From Clostridiales bacterium (GTDB lineage Bacteria > Bacillota > Clostridia > Christensenellales > UBA1242), in assembly GCA_015055605.1 (NCBI GenBank), contig SVHV01000001.1, forward strand, positions 1 to 64,000: a stretch of 64,000 nt of DNA, in the 5' to 3' direction. This document shows, piece after piece, positions 8,001 to 16,236 of the stretch. Made by a program: the position numbers and the translations under genes. Below the pieces are notes generated by a model, which did no database searches, was not told where the DNA came from, and saw only the letters and a program-made list of their open reading frames with translations. The stretch's first letter is position 1; each line of letters begins with the position of its first letter.

Positions 8001-11000
8001 ATGGCTTAGCTTCTATTGAGAATGTTGTAGTTGATGCGTCTAAGATTGAATATATTCAATCAGATACTGGTGATTATCAATATGTTTCATTTGTTATTAA
8101 AGCAAATAGTGAAGCCTTGACTGACACGAACTATTCATTATTCTTAGTTAGTAAAACTAATAGTGCTCCATATTCAAATGAAGCAGCAGGGGATAGAACA
8201 TCTCTTACTGTAAATAAGATTGATATTTATGATGTTACTCTTAATAATCTTGAGCAAAAAGAAACTCTATATGCTAGTTATATTTCAAAGAATTATGATG
8301 ACCCAACAAACCAAGGTAAGATTCAATTCAATGAATTGTCAGAAGATGGTTCAGAAAAAACACCTTATGTTCCTACATCTATTAATGATATCTCATATAG
8401 TGTAAGTACAAACTTAGTATCTTATGATGAGTCTCTAGGCTATGTTGTAAATACTAGTATTGTTGATGCGTCACAGGCTATCTATGATAATGGTGAACCA
8501 GACGATCCTCAGGGAGGTGTTGGTTTAGACATTAAGAGATATATAAATTATTACTCACAAACTGGATTAAATGTTACAAAATCATATAGTGCAGTAACTA
8601 GATTTGCTAAATTAAAAACTGATTTAGTGTATGAGATGGTTTCTTATCCTAACTTGAAAGACCCGGATGCAGGTAATCTTTTGACTTTCATGATAGGAGA
8701 TGGAATTTATCAAACATTCTATAATTATGTTGGTTCCGAAAGATTGTTTATGCTATTTGGTGGTGTTCAATATTATTTTGATTCTTTCCCATTCCAAGGT
8801 AATATGGATGATCATAATTTAAAAATAGTATATCCTGCTAATTCTTATTTCCCAGTAATTAGTTCTGGTGGTAAGAATATAATGCTTGCATTAGGACACG
8901 AGTTTGAAATTTATCAAAACTCTCAAGGATATTCAGTAATTAAGAAAGAGTCTATTACTGGTTCTGTTAGTGAGGTTGCAGTTGAGGTTGTGAGCTCTCT
9001 TGAAGTAGACGGTGTAAGTGGTTCATACTCTTCTTCAAAATATATTAGTAATACAACAGATACTTTTGAATTTAAGATGGGTGAAGACCATACAACTAGA
9101 TATTTTGAGGATCCAAATGGATTGTATGGATATAATACATCTACTGGTAAGTATTATTTAGTAGATGCTGACTATATGGATACTAGATATTCGCCTACAA
9201 ACTTTGAGGGCATAACAACATATCTAATTCTAAATTTTGGATTTATTCCTCTTAATCCTGATGATGCTGGTAATTTGGCTTATGAATTAGAGATTAATAA
9301 AGTTCTAACATTTGATTTGGTTCAACATGACCTTAACTTTAAGTTCTATGTTGGTGAAGATGAAGATGTGGCTATTGAGAATAGTACAGCTAATAGAATG
9401 GAAATTCAAGCAGGCGAATCTAAGATTCTTCAATTAAATCCAAACGGAGAATTTTATCCATCTATTCATGCTGATGATCCTAATGTGTTCTCACATATTT
9501 CGATTGAAAATAGCATTGATGGCGTAACAATTTCTCAAACAGCAAATAGAACTATTAGTATAACAACAACAAAGAACTTTGGTACTGCTTCAAATCAATC
9601 CTTTAAGATTAAATATAATTTTAAGGGTGTAATGGTTGAGCATGAATTCTATGTAAAAGTTCTACCAAACTATACTATTTCTTATAGTGGAACAACAACC
9701 ACAGAATCTTATGTAATGAATATAGATGCTTATGGTGTCGGAATTTATGATGATATTTATGATGATACTCAGATGTTAGAAGATACAGGTAATAAGACAA
9801 AAACATACTATCTAGGACATATTTTAGGCTTAGATGGTGGTGATGGCTTGTTTGCAGGATCTACAGGATTTGAGAGTTATGAATTAACTCAAAAGGGTGT
9901 CTATGGACAAAATGTAACATTTGATAGTGTAAATAATGTTTTAGTTGTTGGTGAATCATTTGTAATGAGTGGAAAAGAGTATATTGAACTTATTATTACT
10001 CTTAAGATTGCAGATGGAAACTATGAAGAATTAACTAAGACACTTAGAATTAATATCAATCCAACATATATGGTTTCATTCTCTGGATTAAATGATACTG
10101 ATGTAAATACTGATAAAGTATATAATGGTGTTTCATTATTCGGAACATATATTGTTGCTAAGGGATATAATAGTGATTCTGGAGAATATACTCTAACAGG
10201 TAAAAACTCTTTAGGTGAGACTCTAGACTATGCTAGTGCATTCAATATTACTGCAAATGGCAGTGTATGTAATGGTACATTAGATATCTACAATGGTGGT
10301 GCTCCAGTAAAAGAAGATACTTTAGTTAACCTAAATATTACATTTGGTTATAATATTGAGATTACTAAATATATAACAGTTCATGGTGTTGAATTGTATT
10401 ATTCAAGAATAGGCGATGTTGTTAATGGTGATTATACAACAGTTACAAATATCCTAGCATTAGAATCTGATATTGTAATTGATTTAGTTGCAGGTCAAGA
10501 ACTTGTTCTAGAGAAATACTTTGCATTCTATACTGCTGGTGGAGTAATTCAATTAAATGCTGCACTTAAAGAAGTTGGTGAAGCAACATACATCTATGAC
10601 AAAGTTCCTGCGTCAGTTAAAGAATATGAACTTTACTATACTCTAAGCGAAAATGGTCAGTATAAGTATGTTACTAATACTAGTCATAAAGTAATGGTTA
10701 GAGTAATAGATGCATTTGTTTCTACTGATGGTACATTTGCTGATGATCAGGAATATGATATTGCAGTATTGACTGATGATAAAAAGATGGTAGAGAATAT
10801 TACTATTACAGTAACTAAAGACACAGTTATCAATCTAGATAATTATATCGCTATGTATATATATGATGATGGCCTTGTTACTTATGTAACTCTTCCTCCA
10901 TATATCTATGTAGATGGTGCTTATGTTAATACACTAACAGCAAGCACTACTGGTGTAAATACCTACCAAATTTACTTTAGTGAACTTGTAGAGGGTAGTG

Positions 11001-11065
11001 ACCCTGCAGAGTATAGATATAACTCTATCTCATATACAATTACTATTGAAGTAATAAATGCGTAA
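5084..11065 (+). CDS. Giant (1993-residue) membrane-anchored exported surface protein
   Basis: One uninterrupted frame of 1993 residues. A single N-terminal hydrophobic segment (about residues 8-30) follows a short basic start (M-F-K-R-I-M-K). There is no lipobox and no LPXTG sorting motif at the C-terminus, so it is probably held by the N-terminal anchor. The rest is beta-rich, Asn/Thr/Tyr/Asp-heavy and almost cysteine-free, like stacked Ig-like or adhesin domains, but I recognise no named domain. A Gly/Pro/Glu linker (about residues 467-487, nt 6484-6544) divides an N-terminal quarter from the remainder. The C-terminal third has several repeats of the pattern V-N-L-N-I-T-F and I-T-V-T-K. 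Codon use resembles its neighbours, so no sign of recent transfer. It is preceded by an Ig-like lipoprotein and followed by a membrane protein. Function unknown: adhesion, envelope scaffold or host contact are possibilities. Confidence 0.8.
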   Translation: MFKRIMKVMGIVLACFVLIAGVSVGIYALKGGFKDVRIDIMKLYFNADVENTEQTEYSISETLTRQTIYTLSDVTTQIKFEPFDSTEKNLKVKITGVDGVLSNKEELEQGILAGEDFTLKIRKDSQGNNHGGVVNLTATSPNGIAQVTITLVVDVPIPDKSIYFSGDTNNRVTAGGKAFTLAKNNVASNIYLKSELYNAFYLPVSENNFATVSGNLKSTQISYEYYGMDGKPVEGADFRKEYTFEELKIVPVYDNATHTYSYYYQIPVVPKESGTIKFTAKTHRSYTIQREFEENGFDKLETVLANSGLSNTHAAEAAAMRRSFTNFINKHISYFDDTEESYNFFRGCINNSGQIELTASQAVSALKYVFVSCTASVEVTAVNLNQITSVAEPITYNVFDKIDFSKKEGLEVQDGDDTRIAKTIYDEFDLKITLNGENGEVIEGTPDEESTLFDTLDMGAYVYMSNEVADPEGGEPGGEPGGGEPEGASSLSARSTAYEEVIPVYGFDENLPITPYIVQTLTRTQQDAYKDDNGEYIVIGNLYKIKAAMNSNRFMDMNAVTVGGEICWTVDFNVPLTEVVGSTLISKALYFRFAVNGVNIKTSERIDRETFTRVYINFTEYEYASTQSSQLTIQSTTESGAPTAIKTSMALNSSLDNADAYALNTQPIQIDTSSETILNYNAPYSDGIKNLREVEYKSVMYFAEEASNAIGDQGAKQIITLGKYSFSSMNGVPYKFNAEENLVGERIPTYNLVDGAKQYYIQTVNASQTDEEGFKKPVKIFAVVYLSDRNGNPIDLSGQKIAINEDAPEEPTMLYVIAMSDISTGNMTNLVIHNFVDNINFYTKMAATITLCQDSEALPVGITYDAEEWVKRNSVTSFVYEDGAAKIELTGDDLDEYQDFLRLKLLRNKEFKLFMTNFEMSSTGEALDSTEEKMFRVVDLNGTVYDERAYIVNTKDNKQIALNNLCTNFASNYGLASIENVVVDASKIEYIQSDTGDYQYVSFVIKANSEALTDTNYSLFLVSKTNSAPYSNEAAGDRTSLTVNKIDIYDVTLNNLEQKETLYASYISKNYDDPTNQGKIQFNELSEDGSEKTPYVPTSINDISYSVSTNLVSYDESLGYVVNTSIVDASQAIYDNGEPDDPQGGVGLDIKRYINYYSQTGLNVTKSYSAVTRFAKLKTDLVYEMVSYPNLKDPDAGNLLTFMIGDGIYQTFYNYVGSERLFMLFGGVQYYFDSFPFQGNMDDHNLKIVYPANSYFPVISSGGKNIMLALGHEFEIYQNSQGYSVIKKESITGSVSEVAVEVVSSLEVDGVSGSYSSSKYISNTTDTFEFKMGEDHTTRYFEDPNGLYGYNTSTGKYYLVDADYMDTRYSPTNFEGITTYLILNFGFIPLNPDDAGNLAYELEINKVLTFDLVQHDLNFKFYVGEDEDVAIENSTANRMEIQAGESKILQLNPNGEFYPSIHADDPNVFSHISIENSIDGVTISQTANRTISITTTKNFGTASNQSFKIKYNFKGVMVEHEFYVKVLPNYTISYSGTTTTESYVMNIDAYGVGIYDDIYDDTQMLEDTGNKTKTYYLGHILGLDGGDGLFAGSTGFESYELTQKGVYGQNVTFDSVNNVLVVGESFVMSGKEYIELIITLKIADGNYEELTKTLRININPTYMVSFSGLNDTDVNTDKVYNGVSLFGTYIVAKGYNSDSGEYTLTGKNSLGETLDYASAFNITANGSVCNGTLDIYNGGAPVKEDTLVNLNITFGYNIEITKYITVHGVELYYSRIGDVVNGDYTTVTNILALESDIVIDLVAGQELVLEKYFAFYTAGGVIQLNAALKEVGEATYIYDKVPASVKEYELYYTLSENGQYKYVTNTSHKVMVRVIDAFVSTDGTFADDQEYDIAVLTDDKKMVENITITVTKDTVINLDNYIAMYIYDDGLVTYVTLPPYIYVDGAYVNTLTASTTGVNTYQIYFSELVEGSDPAEYRYNSISYTITIEVINA

Positions 11066-11115
11066 ATAAAGTATATTATTTAGACATAAACACTTTATTC
11101 ACATAATAATTTGTT

Positions 11116-11143
11116 TTGAATAATTAAATTACTTTGTTATAAT
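11116..11143 (+). promoter_or_regulatory. Promoter of the membrane-protein gene, fused to a terminator
   Basis: TTGAAT (11116-11121), 16 bp and an extended -10 TGT-TATAAT (11138-11143). The last base of the -10 box is the first base of the hairpin that terminates upstream transcription, so the two signals share sequence. Confidence 0.7.
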
Positions 11144-11181
11144 ATAGTAAGTTTACAATGTAGACTTACTATATTTTTTTT
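11143..11181 (+). terminator. Terminator after the giant surface protein
   Basis: Arms TATAGTAAGT (11143-11152) and ACTTACTATA (11164-11173) form a 10-bp stem followed by eight T. A transcript starting from the overlapping promoter (about 11150) would lack most of the 5' arm and escape this terminator. Confidence 0.8.
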
Positions 11182-11225
11182 GAAATATATTAAGTTGTAA
11201 TTAAATTAGAGTTTTAGGAGTGATT

Positions 11226-12164
11226 ATGGAAAGAAAAGAATCAGCTAATGGCTTGCAGTTAATCCAGTTTGCTGCAATCAAACTTAGGGGTCATTTTAGT
11301 ACATTGTTTATGGGAACATTTGCAATGTGTACGCCTCTTATTCTAGTGCTTGCTATTCCTATGTTATTAGCAATGTTACTAGAGACATTCTGGATTTTTA
11401 CTATAGGTGTATTGCTTTTTGTACTAATGGCAGGCCCATTACAAATAGGTTATATTAAGTTCTTTAATGGAACAATTAATGGTGAGCAACCTAGAGTTAG
11501 GTCGATATTCTCTCACTTTAAATTTAGTGTAAATACACTAAAATATATTTACTTTGTAGGAATCTTATTTATATTGTATGTACTAGGTTTCTGTATTTGG
11601 ATTGTTCCTGCCGGATTTGCAGTAGCATTCTTCTCTATGGTTTTATTCTTTCAAGAGAAATTTGAGTATACTAGATTTAGTTCTGCATTTAAAGATTGTG
11701 CTATGAAAATGTTGGGAAATAGATTAGCAATGTTTTCATATAAATTAATTTTCTACTTTGTATATTTCTTGTTGTTCTGTATGGCAGGAGTAAGTCTATG
11801 CCTTATCTATACTTTATCTTTAGAGAGTATTTTAGTAGCGTATATTGTTACTATCTGTACAATGATTGTATTTATTTTCTTATATACAATGATTACAGTT
11901 TACTTCCATTCTGCTAACCAGATTTTCTTTGAGGATACACTTATGTTCCATGAGAGAAAAGCAGAAGAAAGAGCTAAAGAAAAGGCTGCAAAACTTAAAA
12001 AGAAAGAAGAGGCCGAAAAGGTAAATGAAGAGAGTAAGCCTGAAGAAAAAGTGGGTGTTGCTAAGGAGAAAACTGTTAAGAAAACAACTGCTAAAAAATC
12101 TCCAGAAACTAAAAAAGAGCCTAAGAAAAAAACTGAATCAGCTCCTACTGAAGAAGTTAAATAA
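11226..12164 (+). CDS. Multi-pass membrane protein with charged C-terminal tail (DUF975-like)
   Basis: A 312-residue protein with about six membrane segments in residues 20-235. Its motif G-P-L-Q-I-G-Y-I-K-F-F resembles the DUF975 family of integral membrane proteins, whose role is unknown. The final 75 residues are almost all Lys, Glu, Ala, Thr and Pro with K-K-T-T-A-K-K, and probably lie disordered in the cytoplasm, able to bind nucleic acid or acidic lipids. ATG 11226 is chosen because TAGGAG ends at 11220; the GTG at 11220 overlaps that ribosome site. It follows the giant surface protein on the same strand, but an intervening terminator and promoter make it a separate unit. Confidence 0.65.
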   Translation: MERKESANGLQLIQFAAIKLRGHFSTLFMGTFAMCTPLILVLAIPMLLAMLLETFWIFTIGVLLFVLMAGPLQIGYIKFFNGTINGEQPRVRSIFSHFKFSVNTLKYIYFVGILFILYVLGFCIWIVPAGFAVAFFSMVLFFQEKFEYTRFSSAFKDCAMKMLGNRLAMFSYKLIFYFVYFLLFCMAGVSLCLIYTLSLESILVAYIVTICTMIVFIFLYTMITVYFHSANQIFFEDTLMFHERKAEERAKEKAAKLKKKEEAEKVNEESKPEEKVGVAKEKTVKKTTAKKSPETKKEPKKKTESAPTEEVK

Positions 12165-12177
12165 TTTATATAAAATT

Positions 12178-12205
12178 AACCTCAGAAAAATTCTGGGGTT
12201 TTTAT
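12178..12205 (+). terminator. Terminator after the membrane-protein gene
   Basis: Arms AACCTCAGAA and TTCTGGGGTT (one T-G pair) are followed by a T-rich tail. Confidence 0.85.
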
Positions 12206-12285
12206 TTTTTTTATCGATATATTTTACATATAAATATTTATTTTTCAAATAATAATTATATAAAATAAATATGAGAGATGTTGTG

Positions 12286-12834
12286 ATGAAAGAATCTGGA
12301 ATAGTAAGAAAATTAGATAATTTAGGGAGATTAGTAATTCCAAAAGAAATTAGAAGATGTATGAGAATAAAAGAGGGTTCTTCTATAGAATTTGGTTTGC
12401 TCCCTAGTGGGGAGATTGTTTTATGCAAATATTCGTTGGTAAATCAAATAAGTGATTATGCTGATGATTTTTGTGAGGTGTTGGGTGAGGTTTGTGATTC
12501 AACTGTTTTAATCGGAGATAGGGATAGGGTAATATCTGGGTATGGTGTCAATAAGAGAAGTGTAATAGGTGCAAGATGGTCAGATGAGGTATTAGATATT
12601 ATAGACTCAAAGAATTGCTATCTTGCTCAAGTATCTAATGAAACTACTATAGTGCCGATTATTGAGGAAGATAAGTTTACATATACTTCACAAATTATTA
12701 TGCCAATTATTATCCAGGGAGAGATAGAGGGGGTTATTGCTCTTTGTTGTTGTAAGGGAGAGGTTTGTTTGGGTAGTGAACATCTAATGGTGTTGAAACT
12801 GGTATCAAAGTTTTTAAGCAAACAGATGGAATGA
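12286..12834 (+). CDS. spoVT: Stage V sporulation protein T, AbrB-type regulator
   Basis: SpoVT tunes sigma-G-dependent genes in the forespore. Residues 1-50 are an AbrB/MazE swapped-hairpin DNA-binding domain with G-I-V-R-K-L-D-N-L-G-R-L-V-I-P-K-E-I-R-R, and the remainder is a GAF-like ligand domain ending in C-C-C-K-G-E. Length (182 residues from this start) matches the family. ATG 12286 fits the family N-terminus (M-K-E-S-G-I-V-R), but a second in-frame ATG at 12271 follows a TATAAA -10-like box by six bases and could be the start of a leaderless mRNA. The gene is followed one base later by spoVB, the pairing known from Bacillus and Clostridium. Confidence 0.9.
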   Translation: MKESGIVRKLDNLGRLVIPKEIRRCMRIKEGSSIEFGLLPSGEIVLCKYSLVNQISDYADDFCEVLGEVCDSTVLIGDRDRVISGYGVNKRSVIGARWSDEVLDIIDSKNCYLAQVSNETTIVPIIEEDKFTYTSQIIMPIIIQGEIEGVIALCCCKGEVCLGSEHLMVLKLVSKFLSKQME

Positions 12835-12835
12835 T

Positions 12836-14545
12836 ATGGGGAAACATTCATTTATTATCAGTGCAATTATCCTTACAATGGGTGGATTTTTTGCTAAGGC
12901 AATAGGTGCTTTATATAAGATTCCTCTTACAAATATATTAGGGAGTAATGGGATTGGGCTTTATTATTTGGTTTTTCCTGTATACTCGTTGATAATTGTG
13001 CTTTGTAGTAGTGGGATTGCTGTGGCAGTATCAACAGAGGTTGCAAAGTGTAGAAAATTAAGGCATAGGTATAATGAGCAAAAAATATTACAGGTATCTA
13101 TTGTTTTAAGTTTTATTTTAAGTCTAGTTTTAACTATAATTACTCTATGTTTGTCTAGGGTTTTGGCTGAGGCTCAGGGGAATGTTAATGTAAGAATTGG
13201 TTATATTGCTATTGCTCCATCTATTATAATTTCTTCGTTAATCGCAACGGTTAGGGGGTACTTTCAAGGCATTGAAAATATGGTGCCCACGACAGTTTCG
13301 CTTATTATAGAGCAGATTGTAAAATTGTCTGTAGGATTAATACTAGCATACAAATTATCTGTTTTCGGTATTAACTATGCTGTTTTAGGGGCAATTCTTG
13401 GTGTTACCTTTAGTGAGTTGGTTGCTGTAATTGTAATAACTATTAATTTTGTGATATACAAAGGACAGTTGGACTATAACTATAGGAGACTTATTTGCAA
13501 AACTAAAAGAAGATTTGGTGTTATTGGTTATCTAAAAAATAAGGCTGTTATCTTTCAGTGTGATATTTGTAGGCGAGAGGTATACAGATGTTTGCCTAAT
13601 AGGCAGAGGTACTCAAATAAGGAAGCAATGTTAAAGATTATTAAGATAGCAATTCCTAGTACTTTATCGGGTCTAATACTGCCTATTGCAACCATGTTGG
13701 ATAGTTTTTTGATTATAAATATTCTAAACAGTAGTGGTGTATCTACCATGACATCAACGGCACTATATGGTTTGTTCGGTGGTGTGGTGCAGTCTCTAAT
13801 TAGTTTACCTATAATTGTTATTAGCGCCATTTCGACTGCACTTGTTCCTTCGCTTAGTGGGCTTGTCGTACATAATGACACGAATGAGCTGGTTCATAGA
13901 ATAAATTTTTTTATTAAAATTACATGGTTAGTCTCAATTATTGCCGTAGTATTTATATATGTGTTTGCTGAAGGAATTATAGAGTTCTTGTATGGAGATG
14001 GATTAATTAATGTCTATATCAATGAATTTGAGTATGCAGTTAAACTTTTGCAAATGAATTCTGTTTCTATTATTTATTCGGCATTTTTGCAAACAAATAC
14101 TGTTATTTTGCAAGTAACGGGAGGTGCTAGTGCTCCGTTCTGGGCTTCTCTTGTTGCTTTGCCTATAAGGGTTTTATTGCTTAGATTGTTGGTTGCGATT
14201 CCTGACATTAATATCTATGGTGCAGTAATATCAAACACTCTGTATTTGGCTACTATTAATATTGCTTTAACAGTGATTATTAAGAAAAAGATTGCATTAG
14301 AGTATCAGTTTTATAAGCATTTGTTTAAGCCAGTATTAATCGGTATGGTCTGCCTTTTTATAGGTTTGTTGGGGTATAACTTTTTATCTCAGTTTGTTAA
14401 TTATCTAGCAACAATCTGTATAGTATCTATAGTAATATTTCTTGTGTATGTAATTTGGATTTATTTTGGAAAAGTATTAACTCGAAAGGAGAAGGAGTAT
14501 TTGTGTTTTAGAAAGAAAATTACTAAAAAAAGTAATAGAATGTGA
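12836..14545 (+). CDS. spoVB: Stage V sporulation protein B / MurJ-type lipid flippase
   Basis: A 569-residue member of the MOP flippase superfamily with about 14 membrane helices. SpoVB-like proteins move lipid-linked precursors for spore cortex or wall glycan across the inner membrane. The typical opening A-I-I-L-T-M-G-G-F-F-A-K-A-I-G-A-L-Y-K-I-P is present, as is the I-P-S-T-L-S-G-L-I-L-P-I-A segment before helix 8. A charged, Cys-containing loop (about residues 215-262) between the two halves is somewhat longer than usual. It begins one base after the spoVT stop, so the two are translationally coupled. The usual third partner of this locus, a MazG pyrophosphohydrolase, is not next; HU follows instead. 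Confidence 0.87.
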   Translation: MGKHSFIISAIILTMGGFFAKAIGALYKIPLTNILGSNGIGLYYLVFPVYSLIIVLCSSGIAVAVSTEVAKCRKLRHRYNEQKILQVSIVLSFILSLVLTIITLCLSRVLAEAQGNVNVRIGYIAIAPSIIISSLIATVRGYFQGIENMVPTTVSLIIEQIVKLSVGLILAYKLSVFGINYAVLGAILGVTFSELVAVIVITINFVIYKGQLDYNYRRLICKTKRRFGVIGYLKNKAVIFQCDICRREVYRCLPNRQRYSNKEAMLKIIKIAIPSTLSGLILPIATMLDSFLIINILNSSGVSTMTSTALYGLFGGVVQSLISLPIIVISAISTALVPSLSGLVVHNDTNELVHRINFFIKITWLVSIIAVVFIYVFAEGIIEFLYGDGLINVYINEFEYAVKLLQMNSVSIIYSAFLQTNTVILQVTGGASAPFWASLVALPIRVLLLRLLVAIPDINIYGAVISNTLYLATINIALTVIIKKKIALEYQFYKHLFKPVLIGMVCLFIGLLGYNFLSQFVNYLATICIVSIVIFLVYVIWIYFGKVLTRKEKEYLCFRKKITKKSNRM

Positions 14546-14693
14546 AATATCACTTTATTTAGGGGTTTTAATAGGGTGTTTCGAATTGCCTATAAATAAT
14601 ATAAAAATATGTACTTATATGCCCTAAGGGGCAAAAATTGAACAAAAATGGCTGTTTTTTTGGAAAATTATCGAAAAAACTGTTTTAATCTTT

Positions 14694-14721
14694 TTGCAAA
14701 TTGTTAAATATATGCTATAAT
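14694..14721 (+). promoter_or_regulatory. Promoter of the HU gene
   Basis: TTGCAA (14694-14699), 16 bp, and an extended -10 TGC-TATAAT (14716-14721). The upstream stretch 14546-14690 holds no gene; it contains a short TGCCC/GGGCA hairpin near 14619 without a T run, which may be a weak terminator for spoVB. Confidence 0.85.
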
Positions 14722-14750
14722 GAGGTATCATCTATTAAAGGAGATAATTT

Positions 14751-15026
14751 ATGAATAAATTAGAAATTGTAAAAGTAGTTGCAGAAGACACAGGTCTTAC
14801 TCAAAAAGAAGTTAACGCTGTTGTAGATTCAGTTGTTGCAGCTATTATCGCTGAACTTAAGAAAGGTCACGATGTAAATATTGCTGGATTTGGTAAATTC
14901 GCTGTTAAGAAAAGAGCAGCTAGAGTTAGTATCAATCCTAGAACAAAACAACCTATTGATGTTCCTGCTAGCAAAGCTCCTACATTCAAAGCTGGCAAGC
15001 AATTCAAAGAGGCTGTTAATAAATAA
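14751..15026 (+). CDS. hup: HU family DNA-binding protein
   Basis: A 91-residue HU, the histone-like dimer that bends and compacts DNA in the nucleoid. Family hallmarks are the N-terminal helices (M-N-K-L-E-I-V-K-V-V-A-E-D-T-G-L), G-F-G-K-F-A-V-K-K-R and the DNA-binding arm with R-x-x-I-N-P-R-T-K-Q-P-I-D-V-P-A-S-K-A-P. Length is standard. AAAGGAG precedes the ATG. It is monocistronic with a strong promoter and terminator. Confidence 0.97.
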   Translation: MNKLEIVKVVAEDTGLTQKEVNAVVDSVVAAIIAELKKGHDVNIAGFGKFAVKKRAARVSINPRTKQPIDVPASKAPTFKAGKQFKEAVNK

Positions 15027-15088
15027 TTTTTGACTAATTTATCTTTGATTAAAATTTAGTCGCAATCTTTTAGCGACAAAGTTTTGTA

Positions 15089-15116
15089 AGCACAAATTAT
15101 ATTTTGTGCTTTTTTT
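15089..15116 (+). terminator. Terminator of the HU gene
   Basis: An 8-bp stem AGCACAAA / TTTGTGCT is followed by TTTTTT. A smaller GTCGC/GCGAC hairpin precedes it. Confidence 0.9.
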
Positions 15117-15128
15117 ATTTCTTTAACT

Positions 15129-15157
15129 TTGAAAAAACACACGATTTGGTATATAAT
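15129..15157 (+). promoter_or_regulatory. Promoter of dus, predicted leaderless start
   Basis: TTGAAA (15129-15134), 17 bp, TATAAT (15152-15157), then seven bases to the ATG at 15165. The expected transcription start is the A of the start codon, and no ribosome-binding sequence is present. Confidence 0.82.
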
Positions 15158-15164
15158 AAATAGT

Positions 15165-16100
15165 ATGAAAATAGGTAATATAGAATTTAAAAACAACTTA
15201 ATATTAGCCCCTATGGCAGGTATAACAGATATTGCTTTTAGGTCGCTGTGTGTAGATTTTGGTGCAGATGCTGGAGTGAGTGAAATGATTAGTGCAAAAG
15301 CTCTTCATTATCGTAATGAAAAGACGGAGGACTTACTTAAAATTGCACCAAATGAAGGCATAAAAATCATACAGTTATTCGGTCATGAACCTGACATTAT
15401 GGCAGAGATATGTGCGAGTGATTATGTACAACCGTTTGATATAATTGATATAAATATGGGGTGTCCCGCACCTAAGATTGTGTCAAACAAAGATGGTAGT
15501 TCTCTTATGACAAATATCCCTCTTGCTAGAGATATAATTTCTGCTTGTGTTGGTGCTATTGATAAGCCAATTACTGTTAAATTTAGGAGTGGTTATTCGG
15601 CTGATAATATTAATGCAGTAGAGTTTGCAAAAATGTGTGAAGAGGCTGGAGCTAGTGCTATTACTATTCACCCTAGGACTAGGGAACAGATGTATAGTGG
15701 CAAGGCAGATTGGGAGATGATAAGGAAAGTAAAAGAGAGTGTTTCTATTCCTGTAATTGCTAGTGGAGATGTGGTTGACAAAGAGTCTTTTGACAGGGTA
15801 CTTTCTGAGACTGGTTGTGATGCTGTAATGATAGGTAGAGGGGCTTTGGGAAATCCCGAAATCTTCTCAGAAATCACAGGAAAGCCAGTCACTATGAACA
15901 AGGTGGAAATTATAGAAAAACACATTGCTATTTTGAGAGAAAATTTCTCTGAAAATTTTATATCTGGACACATAAGAAAACACCTTCTTTGGTACTTAAA
16001 AGGTGAGAAAAATGTTAGTGAACTAAAGGTTTATGTGTCGACAGAGCCTGATTTAGATAAGTGTGTTGAGGCTATTAGAAAACATTTTGAAAATAAATAA
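15165..16100 (+). CDS. dus: tRNA-dihydrouridine synthase
   Basis: An FMN-dependent TIM-barrel enzyme that reduces uridines in the tRNA D-loop with NADPH. Signs are L-A-P-M-A-G-I-T-D at the N-terminus, D-I-N-M-G-C-P-A-P-K near residue 100 (catalytic Cys in M-G-C-P), I-T-I-H-P-R-T-R and V-I-A-S-G-D-V, then V-M-I-G-R-G-A-L-G-N-P for the FMN phosphate. At 311 residues it has family length. ATG 15165 is chosen because residues before it are not conserved and the promoter lies there. Confidence 0.93.
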   Translation: MKIGNIEFKNNLILAPMAGITDIAFRSLCVDFGADAGVSEMISAKALHYRNEKTEDLLKIAPNEGIKIIQLFGHEPDIMAEICASDYVQPFDIIDINMGCPAPKIVSNKDGSSLMTNIPLARDIISACVGAIDKPITVKFRSGYSADNINAVEFAKMCEEAGASAITIHPRTREQMYSGKADWEMIRKVKESVSIPVIASGDVVDKESFDRVLSETGCDAVMIGRGALGNPEIFSEITGKPVTMNKVEIIEKHIAILRENFSENFISGHIRKHLLWYLKGEKNVSELKVYVSTEPDLDKCVEAIRKHFENK

Positions 16101-16141
16101 AAAAATTTTACTTTCTAACCTCAAAAAAACATTCTATTTAT

Positions 16142-16170
16142 TTGATTAAAATTGGTTTTCATTGTATAAT
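16142..16170 (+). promoter_or_regulatory. Promoter of the pgk-tpiA-gpmI operon
   Basis: TTGATT (16142-16147), 17 bp, TATAAT (16165-16170), giving a 5' UTR of about 60 bases before a strong GGAGAGGAG site. Confidence 0.8.
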
Positions 16171-16236
16171 GAAACTGTGCGAAATTTTTTATAAATAGGT
16201 TATACAAAAATATATTTTTATGGAGAGGAGTCGCTT

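Noticed and set aside
12025-12252. Lysine/leucine-rich frame overlapping the end of the membrane-protein gene
   Set aside because: Out-of-frame reading of the Lys-rich tail that also runs through a terminator.
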